From the NCBI GenBank assembly GCA_947307375.1, contig CAMZIX010000069.1, forward strand, positions 1-6,820: 6,820 bases of DNA, written 5' to 3'. This stretch comes from an uncultured Clostridia bacterium. Its GTDB lineage: Bacteria; Bacillota_A; Clostridia; Oscillospirales; Oscillospiraceae. The notes under the pieces are model-generated. The model was not told the DNA's origin and did not search any database. It saw only the letters and a program-made list of their open reading frames with translations. Each line of letters starts with the position of its first letter. The stretch's first letter is position 1. The position numbers were made by a program, and so were the translations under genes. Positions 1 to 4,620 of the stretch are shown here, one piece after another.

Positions 1-1142
1 GTCTGGGAGCCGTGGCCCCCGTCCTTCCAGCAGCGGATCGGGCTCGTGCGGCCGGGCACGCGCACCGTGCCGCCGCAGAAAAAGCCGTCGCTCATGCGCA
101 CGGCGCCGGAATCCAACGCCATCGCCAGCGTAATGATCTTGAAGGTGGAGCCGGGCTCGTAGGTGTCGGACAGGGCCTTGTTGCGCCACTGGCGCGCCTG
201 CGCCTGCCGCAGCAGCTCCGCCGCCTCCTCGGGCGTGGCGGCCGCGTCGATCACGGCCTGCGCCTCGGGCCCGACGGCGAGAAAATCGTTCAGATCATAG
301 CCGTCCAGCGAGGCCATCGCCAGGATCGCGCCTGTATTCACGTCCATCGCGATCGCGCCGGCGCCGTTTTGGATGTCGTAGTCCGCGACGGCCTGCTTCA
401 GATGCTTCTCCACATAATACTGGATGGTCGCGTCGATTGTCAAGACCAGGTCGCAGCCGTCCTCGCCCGGCTCGTAGTCCTCATAGCGGCTGAGCAGCAG
501 CTCCGCGCCGTAGGCGTTTGTCAGGCGCAGCGTGCGTCCCCTGCTGCCGGACAGCGCCTCGTCGTACCTGGCCTCGATGCCCTCGAGGCCGGTGTTGTCC
601 GTGCCGACGAAGCCGATCACATGGCAGGCCAGCGTCGAATTCGGGTAATAGCGCCGGCTGTCTGGCTCCAGATGCACGCCGTGCAGGCCGTGCTCGAGCT
701 TGAAGGCGCGCACCGCGTCGGCCTCTTCGCGCTCCACGCGGCGCTTGACCGTCACGTACCAGGAGCCGGTCTGTTTGCTCTTTTCCAGCAGCGTCTCCTC
801 GTCCAGATCCAGGATCTGCGCGAGGCCGCGGGCGATCAGCGCCCGATCCTCGCCGTTCTGGTCGATCTCCGCCGGGCTGAGAAAGACGTTTTCCACCGAG
901 GCGCTGAGCGCCAGGGGCTCTCCCTTGCGGTCGTAGATGCCGCCGCGTTCGATAACTGTCGGCGCCTCGCGCAGCTGCTGGCTGATCGCGAGCTGCTCGT
1001 ACAGCTCATGGTCGGTGATCTGCAGGCGGTAAAGCCGCAGGATCAGCAGCACGAAGGCCGCCGCGCCGAAGATCGCCATCAGCGCCAGGATGCGGCGCAG
1101 CATCCGGCGGTTCGGTCCGCTGTAGGCGGCAGAATCAGGCAT
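1..1142 (-). CDS. ftsI: Class B penicillin-binding protein (FtsI/PbpB/SpoVD type), 3' end beyond window
   Basis: Peptidoglycan D,D-transpeptidase that crosslinks septal (or, if SpoVD, spore cortex) murein outside the membrane. The window holds 380 codons from the ATG at 1142; the rest lies beyond position 1. Visible parts: a basic N-terminus, one membrane anchor at about residues 15-35, the dimerisation-domain motif ERGGIYDRKGEPLA (65-78), and the start of the transpeptidase domain with YEPGSTFK. Its S332-x-x-K335 carries the acylated serine. The SxN and KTG motifs and any PASTA domains would be off the edge. A GGAGGGG Shine-Dalgarno site sits a few bases before the ATG; Met14 is an alternative start. 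It follows ftsL after 58 nt in the dcw cluster, which fits a divisome partner. Clostridia can carry a vegetative PBP and/or SpoVD at this position, so class B PBP is firm but the exact name is not. Confidence 0.93.
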   Translation of the reverse strand, partial: MPDSAAYSGPNRRMLRRILALMAIFGAAAFVLLILRLYRLQITDHELYEQLAISQQLREAPTVIERGGIYDRKGEPLALSASVENVFLSPAEIDQNGEDRALIARGLAQILDLDEETLLEKSKQTGSWYVTVKRRVEREEADAVRAFKLEHGLHGVHLEPDSRRYYPNSTLACHVIGFVGTDNTGLEGIEARYDEALSGSRGRTLRLTNAYGAELLLSRYEDYEPGEDGCDLVLTIDATIQYYVEKHLKQAVADYDIQNGAGAIAMDVNTGAILAMASLDGYDLNDFLAVGPEAQAVIDAAATPEEAAELLRQAQARQWRNKALSDTYEPGSTFKIITLAMALDSGAVRMSDGFFCGGTVRVPGRTSPIRCWKDGGHGSQ

Positions 1143-1200
1143 AAACCCCTCCGCAGAATCAGATTTGTTCTATCTATATTCCGCGGCTCTCTGCTTTATC

Positions 1201-1485
1201 TTATCCCGGGAGGTCGACGACCTCGATCTGCCCCGCTTCGCAGGGCTGCATGCCCAGCTCGTTCCGGGCGTAGTCCTCCAGCTCCTCCAGGCTCACCGCG
1301 CAGGCGGCCCGGGTCCGGAGCTCCTCGTTTTCCTTTTCCAGCGCCTGCAGCTCCCGGCGGCAGGCCGTGATGCGGTCGCTTTCGGCGGTCAGGTCGATGC
1401 CGCTCAGCAGCGTCGCCACCGCGAGCGCCGCCGAAAACAGCAGGACGATCAGCCGGAATACGATATTCGCCGTCGTCTTTCTCAC
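1201..1485 (-). CDS. ftsL: FtsL/DivIC-like cell division protein
   Basis: Small bitopic division protein that in this family joins the FtsQ/DivIB-FtsL-FtsB/DivIC complex and activates the septal synthase FtsW-FtsI. The 94 residues show a short basic cytoplasmic start, one transmembrane helix at about 9-29 (rich in L, V, A, I), then a charged coiled coil at about 33-62 and the ending EDYARNELGMQ (70-80), typical of the FtsL/DivIC (septum formation initiator) fold. The start is GTG at 1485, only 2 nt after the rsmH stop. The nearby ATG at 1487 is directly followed by TGA and cannot start this frame. GGAAAGGG inside the rsmH end is the likely ribosome site. Family members are poorly conserved in sequence, so the name rests on topology and on position between rsmH and the class B PBP. 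Confidence 0.85.
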   Translation of the reverse strand: MRKTTANIVFRLIVLLFSAALAVATLLSGIDLTAESDRITACRRELQALEKENEELRTRAACAVSLEELEDYARNELGMQPCEAGQIEVVDLPG

Positions 1486-1487
1486 AT

Positions 1488-2423
1488 TCAGACCCTTTCC
1501 GCCACGCGGAGCTTGGCGCTGCGCGAGCGGGGATTGGTCTCTGTTTCTTCCGCGCTCGGAAGGATGGGCTTGCGCGTGACGCTTTTGAGCGTCTGCACGA
1601 AGCCGCAGGTGCAGATCGGCGCCTCGCGCGGGCAGGTGCAGCCGTTTTCCCGCGCGGCGATGCCGTTTTTCACGATGCGGTCCTCCAGCGAGTGAAAACT
1701 GATCACGCAGAGCCGGCCGCCCACGCGCAGCCTGTCCGGCGCGGTGGCCATCATGCGTTCCACCTCGCCCAGCTCGTCGTTGACGGCGATGCGGATCGCC
1801 TGGAAGCTGCGTTTGGCCGGGTGCTGCTTTTCGCGCAGCGCGGCGGCGGGCATCGCTCCCTTGATGAGCTCCACGAGCTCCAGCGTCGTCTCGATGGGCT
1901 TCCGCTCGCGGGCCGCCAGGATCGCCCGGCTGATCCGGCGGGCGTAGCGCTCCTCGCCGTAGTCCCAGAGGATGCGGTTGAGCCGCTCCTCCGGCCAGGT
2001 GTTGACGATCTCGTAGGCCGTCAGCGCGCTGCCGGCGTCCATGCGCATATCCAGCGGCGCGTCCCCCATATAGGAAAAGCCCCGCTGCGTCTCATCCAAC
2101 TGGGGCGATGACACACCGAGGTCAAACAGCATTCCGTCCACGGCTTCGATGCCGAGCTCCGACAGGATCCCGGCCGCGTCGGAGAAATTGCCGTGCACCA
2201 GAGTCACGGTCTCCCCGAAGCAGGCGAGGCGCCGGCCGGCGCGCTCGATGGCCGTCTCGTCCCGGTCGATGCCGATGAGGCGGCCCGTCGTCAGCCGGGA
2301 GGCGATCTCGAACGAGTGCCCGCCCAGACCGAGCGTGCCGTCCAGATAGATCCCGTCCGGGCGGATCTTCAGATTGTCGATACATTCGTGCAGCAGCACG
2401 GACACATGGCGCGGCTCTGCCAT
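1488..2423 (-). CDS. rsmH: 16S rRNA (cytosine1402-N4)-methyltransferase RsmH (MraW)
   Basis: SAM-dependent enzyme that methylates N4 of C1402 in the decoding centre of 16S rRNA. The 311-residue protein has the usual family length. Visible motifs: the N-terminal HVSVLLHE (6-13), SAM-binding DGTLGLGGHS (28-37), GIDRDE (51-56), the signature FDLGVSSPQLDETQRGFSY (100-118) followed by DAPLDMRMD, and ISFHSLEDRIVK (241-252). A CxC-x6-CxC cluster (C262, C264, C271, C273) near the C-terminus looks like the metal-binding knuckle seen in many Gram-positive homologues. The frame is open upstream to 2510, but homology begins at MAEPRHVSVLLHE, so the ATG at 2423 is chosen. It shares one base with the mraZ stop (TGATG), with GGAGGAG in the mraZ end as ribosome site, which suggests translational coupling. 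Confidence 0.97.
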   Translation of the reverse strand: MAEPRHVSVLLHECIDNLKIRPDGIYLDGTLGLGGHSFEIASRLTTGRLIGIDRDETAIERAGRRLACFGETVTLVHGNFSDAAGILSELGIEAVDGMLFDLGVSSPQLDETQRGFSYMGDAPLDMRMDAGSALTAYEIVNTWPEERLNRILWDYGEERYARRISRAILAARERKPIETTLELVELIKGAMPAAALREKQHPAKRSFQAIRIAVNDELGEVERMMATAPDRLRVGGRLCVISFHSLEDRIVKNGIAARENGCTCPREAPICTCGFVQTLKSVTRKPILPSAEETETNPRSRSAKLRVAERV

Positions 2424-2839
2424 CAGAATTCCAGCTCCTCCATCACGGCGGCGATGTTCTCTGGCTTTGTCTCCTCCGAGAACACGGCGGCCCAGGCCTC
2501 GCTGTCCCACAGCTCGGCGTGGTTGTTGCAGCCGACCACCGTCACGTTCTTCTCAAAGCCGGCATAGTCCCGCAGATTCTGCGGGATCAGCGCGCGGCCC
2601 TGCGCGTCCAGCTCGCATTTGGCGGCGTGGGCGAAGAGCGGGCGCATCCTGCGCTGCTTGACGTAAGGCATGGCGCTGACCTTGTCGGAAAAGGCCTGCC
2701 AGTTCTCCGCGCTGTAGGCGCAGAGGCAGCGATCCATCGAAATCGTCAGGAAAAACACCTCGCCCAGTTCTTCTCTGAGCTTGGCGGGAATGAACAGTCT
2801 CCCCTTGTTGTCCAGCGAGTGCTGGTATTCGCCCGTCAT
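2423..2839 (-). CDS. mraZ: Transcriptional regulator MraZ
   Basis: DNA-binding protein of the double AbrB/SpoVT-like family that usually heads the dcw cluster and binds repeated TGGG-type boxes in its own promoter. The 138 residues carry the two expected half-domains: GEYQHSLDNKGRLFIPAKLRE (3-23) and CELDAQGRALIPQNLRDYAG (75-94), each with the conserved D-x(2)-GR-x(2)-IP-x(2)-LR pattern (arginines R14 and R82 among likely DNA contacts), followed by VTVVGCNNHAELWD. In the family these assemble into ring-shaped oligomers. The ATG at 2839 is preceded by GGAGGGG with normal spacing. It is the first gene after a strong-looking promoter and three matching operator repeats, so negative autoregulation is likely. 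Its stop overlaps the rsmH start by one base. Confidence 0.97.
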   Translation of the reverse strand: MTGEYQHSLDNKGRLFIPAKLREELGEVFFLTISMDRCLCAYSAENWQAFSDKVSAMPYVKQRRMRPLFAHAAKCELDAQGRALIPQNLRDYAGFEKNVTVVGCNNHAELWDSEAWAAVFSEETKPENIAAVMEELEF

Positions 2840-2867
2840 GGCCGCCCCTCCGATCTATTGCCTGATG

Positions 2868-2892
2868 CCCCATTTTACTCCACAATTACCCA
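2868..2892 (-). promoter_or_regulatory. Putative MraZ operator (three TGGRN repeats at 10-bp spacing)
   Basis: Reading the minus strand, TGGGT (2892-2888), TGGAG (2882-2878) and TGGGG (2872-2868) follow one another at exactly 10-bp intervals, each separated by 5 nt. This matches the known MraZ box design (TGGGN repeats with 5-nt spacers) and puts the three sites on one face of the helix. They lie just downstream of the expected transcription start and upstream of the mraZ ribosome site, a position suited to repression by bound MraZ. The middle repeat departs from the consensus at one base. The site is inferred from sequence and context. Confidence 0.8.
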
Positions 2893-2903
2893 CTTGCAGT
2901 TCA

Positions 2904-2932
2904 ATTATAGGGGGCGGACAGGCAAAAAGCAA
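2904..2932 (-). promoter_or_regulatory. Putative sigma-A type promoter of the mraZ (dcw) operon
   Basis: On the minus strand a perfect -10 box TATAAT (2909-2904) lies 17 bp after TTGCTT (2932-2927), which keeps the TTG core of the -35 consensus. The start site should fall near 2895-2897, giving a leader of about 55-60 nt before the mraZ ATG. AT-rich phased A-tracts lie just upstream of the -35 box. This is the clearest promoter in the window and sits directly after the terminator of the preceding operon. Confidence 0.8.
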
Positions 2933-2939
2933 GTGAAAC

Positions 2940-2974
2940 TTTTTGTCTTTTTTTTGCTTATTTTATTAACTTTT
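2940..2974 (-). promoter_or_regulatory. Phased A-tracts, UP-element-like region upstream of the mraZ promoter
   Basis: On the minus strand four A-runs occur at 2974-2971 (4), 2964-2961 (4), 2955-2948 (8) and 2944-2940 (5). Their centres are about 9.5-10.5 bp apart, close to one helical turn. Such phasing predicts intrinsic bending, and A-rich DNA just upstream of a -35 box can act as an UP element for the RNA polymerase alpha subunit. This AT-rich block is unlike the GC-rich surroundings. The role is inferred from position and composition. Confidence 0.55.
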
Positions 2975-2993
2975 CCAACCACAAGATATGGCA

Positions 2994-3041
2994 AAAAGTA
3001 CCCCCGGCAGACACAAGAGCCGGTCTGCCGGGGGTACTTTT
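2994..3041 (-). terminator. Strong intrinsic terminator after the coiled-coil gene, possibly bidirectional
   Basis: A perfect 19-bp inverted repeat (2994-3012 with 3023-3041) encloses a 10-nt loop. The core is CCCCCGGCAGAC against GTCTGCCGGGGG, and the outer pairs are A:T. On the minus strand the stem ends in TTTTT (2997-2993), 13 nt after the stop of the coiled-coil gene, which fits a Rho-independent terminator for the uvrC-rsmD-coaD operon. The plus strand also ends the stem in TTTT, so it may work weakly in both directions. It insulates the following mraZ promoter. Confidence 0.88.
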
Positions 3042-3054
3042 ATGTTGTAAAAAT

Positions 3055-3525
3055 TTATTCTTTTTTGCCGCCCGCCTTGTTGAAGGCGCTGTGGGAATTG
3101 CGGATGGCGTTGAGCGCCGCGGAGATGGTCTGCTCGGCCTCGCCCATCATCTGGTCCACATAGTCGCTGGCGACGCGGCGCAGCTCCTTGGATTTGGCCT
3201 CGGCGGAGGCGATCATTTCCGCGCTCTGCGCGCGGGCGACGCGCACGATCTCCTGCTCCTCCACCATCAGGCGGGCCTTTTCCTCCGCGCTCTTGCGCAG
3301 GGCCTCGGCCTCGCGCTTGGCGTTGCCGATGAACTCGTCCCGCGCGGCGACGAGGCGCTTGGCCTCGGCCAGCTCGGTCGGCAGATTGACCTTGATGTCG
3401 TTGATGATCTCAACGGCCTTGTCGCGCTCAATGATGCACTTGTCGTTGCCGAGGGGCACGCCCCAGGCCTCGGTGATCATGCCGTAGAGGATGTCGAGCA
3501 GTTCGATGATGTCGTTGTTTTCCAT
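3055..3525 (-). CDS. Soluble coiled-coil protein of unknown function, coaD-linked
   Basis: A 156-residue protein with no signal peptide and no membrane segment. Residues 1-30 form a compact head with hydrophobic helix IIELLDILYGMITEAWGVPLG. From about residue 48 to 145 it is a long, charged, Ala/Glu/Lys/Arg-rich helix (for example AAARDEFIGNAKREAEALRKSAEE-like spacing at 58-82 and ASAEAKSKELRRVASDYVD further on), followed by a short basic tail GGKKE. The helix resembles the stalks of ATP synthase b or V-type E subunits and DivIVA-like proteins, which is probably compositional; I see no Walker motif or catalytic site. The ATG at 3525 is chosen because GGGAGGC precedes it; the frame is open to 3582. 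It follows coaD by 61 nt and precedes the operon terminator. I recall similar small proteins beside coaD and rsmD in Clostridia, but the function is unknown to me. Confidence 0.85.
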   Translation of the reverse strand: MENNDIIELLDILYGMITEAWGVPLGNDKCIIERDKAVEIINDIKVNLPTELAEAKRLVAARDEFIGNAKREAEALRKSAEEKARLMVEEQEIVRVARAQSAEMIASAEAKSKELRRVASDYVDQMMGEAEQTISAALNAIRNSHSAFNKAGGKKE

Positions 3526-3544
3526 GGTTCTGCCTCCCTTGAAC

Positions 3545-3588
3545 GCTCCATGGCGAAATCCCGTTTCGCCGTGAAGGAGCACTTTTTT
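3545..3588 (+). terminator. Terminator-like hairpin facing the plus strand, between coaD and the coiled-coil gene
   Basis: On the plus strand GCTCC (3545-3549) pairs with GGAGC (3576-3580) and GGCGAAA (3552-3558) pairs with TTTCGCC (3564-3570), with a 5-nt loop and an asymmetric internal loop. The structure is followed by TTTTTT (3583-3588), so it has the form of an intrinsic terminator on the plus strand, where no gene is visible. In the coding (minus) direction the T-run becomes an A-run before the stem, so it should not end the operon mRNA but may act as an RNA processing or stability hairpin. It lies just outside the coaD coding end and overlaps its last two codon bases. Confidence 0.45.
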
Positions 3589-4078
3589 ATTTCAGCCAGT
3601 TTTTCGCTTTCTCTTCGATCTCCGCCTTCAGCTCGATCGGCACCAGACCCGTCAGATCCGCGCCGTAGACCGCCATCTCGCGGACGACCGAAGAGCTGAG
3701 GAAGGTGTATTTCCCGCTGGCGGTGAGGAACATGGTCTCAAGATTCGGGTTGATGTGCTTGTTGATGAGGTCCATCTGGAACTCATACTCAAAGTCCGAG
3801 GCGGCGCGCAGTCCCTTGACCAGCACGGGGTTTTCAAACTGCCTGGCGTATTCGGCCAGCAGGATGTCCGAGCTGTCGACCGTGACGTTCGGGTAGCGCT
3901 CGCAGGCGCGGCGCACCATGTCAACGCGCTCCTCGATCGTGAACATCGGCCGCGTTTTGCCGGAGTTGACGGCGATCAGCACCACGACCCGGTCGAAGAT
4001 GCGCGAGGTGCGGCGGATGATATTCAGGTGGCCCAGCGTGATCGGATCAAAGCTGCCGGGGCAGATGGCGGTACGCAT
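3587..4078 (-). CDS. coaD: Phosphopantetheine adenylyltransferase CoaD
   Basis: Cytosolic enzyme of coenzyme A synthesis: transfers AMP from ATP to 4'-phosphopantetheine, giving dephospho-CoA and pyrophosphate. The 163 residues match the usual family length. Visible motifs: CPGSFDPITLGHLNIIRR (6-23) with the nucleotidyltransferase T14-x-G16-H17 signature, NSGKTRPMFTIEER (38-51) with K41 in the substrate loop, VKGLRAASDFEYEFQM (87-102) with R91, and the late motif YTFLSSSVVREMA that closes the ATP site. The frame could begin with GTG at 4084, but homology starts at MRTAICPGSFDP and the ATG at 4078 overlaps the rsmD stop as TGATG, with AAGGAG inside rsmD as ribosome site. Coupled translation with rsmD is likely; an rsmD-coaD pair is common in bacteria. 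Confidence 0.97.
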   Translation of the reverse strand: MRTAICPGSFDPITLGHLNIIRRTSRIFDRVVVLIAVNSGKTRPMFTIEERVDMVRRACERYPNVTVDSSDILLAEYARQFENPVLVKGLRAASDFEYEFQMDLINKHINPNLETMFLTASGKYTFLSSSVVREMAVYGADLTGLVPIELKAEIEEKAKNWLK

Positions 4079-4620
4079 CAGCACGCACTCTCCTTCGTAT
4101 AGATGGCGATCTTGACCTTGCCGTAGCGGTATTCCTTCCGCTTGCCGTAGGGCGCGGCGAGCTCGGGAAGCGGCTCGTCCCGGCGCGCTTCAACGATTAT
4201 TATACCACCATCCGTCAGCTTGTCAACTGATTTGATCGTTTGCAGCACCTCGCCGTAGAGGCCCGCGTCATAAGGCGGATCGACGAAAATGAGGTCGAAT
4301 TGTTCCGCGCGCCGCAGGGCGCCGAGGGCCTCCTCCTGCCGCACCTGGGCCTGCAGCCCGCAGCTTTTCAGGTTCTCCCTGACGATCTTCACGGCCTCGC
4401 GGTCGCGGTCGACGAAGACCGCCTCCGCGGCGCCGCGGCTGAGCGCCTCGATGCCGAGCTGGCCGGTGCCGGCGAAGAGGTCCAGCACCCGCCGTCCCTC
4501 CACGTCGAACTGGATGATGTTGAACACCGCTTCCTTAACGTTGTCTGTGGTCGGGCGGATATCGTAGGTTTCGGGCGTTTTCAGCTTTCTTCCGCGGGCG
4601 CTTCCGGTGATGACTCGCAT
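4078..4620 (-). CDS. rsmD: 16S rRNA (guanine966-N2)-methyltransferase RsmD
   Basis: SAM-dependent enzyme that methylates N2 of G966 in 16S rRNA during small-subunit assembly. The 180 residues show the N-terminal MRVITGSARGRKLKTP, the conserved RPTTDNVKEAVFNII (22-36), SAM-binding VLDLFAGTGQLGIEALSRGA (45-64), the acidic VDRD (70-73), and the catalytic-site FVDPPYDAG (112-120). The frame stays open upstream through uvrC, but the family begins at MRVITG, so the ATG at 4620 is used; GGGAGGGGGA lies about 6 nt before it. The start lies inside uvrC, giving a 40-nt overlap in a different frame. The stop shares a base with the coaD start (TGATG). Confidence 0.96.
   Translation of the reverse strand: MRVITGSARGRKLKTPETYDIRPTTDNVKEAVFNIIQFDVEGRRVLDLFAGTGQLGIEALSRGAAEAVFVDRDREAVKIVRENLKSCGLQAQVRQEEALGALRRAEQFDLIFVDPPYDAGLYGEVLQTIKSVDKLTDGGIIIVEARRDEPLPELAAPYGKRKEYRYGKVKIAIYTKESAC

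Noticed and set aside
12..1370. A 452-codon open frame on the plus strand opposite the PBP and ftsL
   Set aside because: It crosses two well-supported minus-strand genes, has biased composition and shows no family motif.
2424..2510. A longer RsmH starting at 2510 within mraZ
   Set aside because: The added 29 residues are out-of-frame mraZ sequence; the ATG at 2423 overlaps the mraZ stop and matches the start of RsmH homology.
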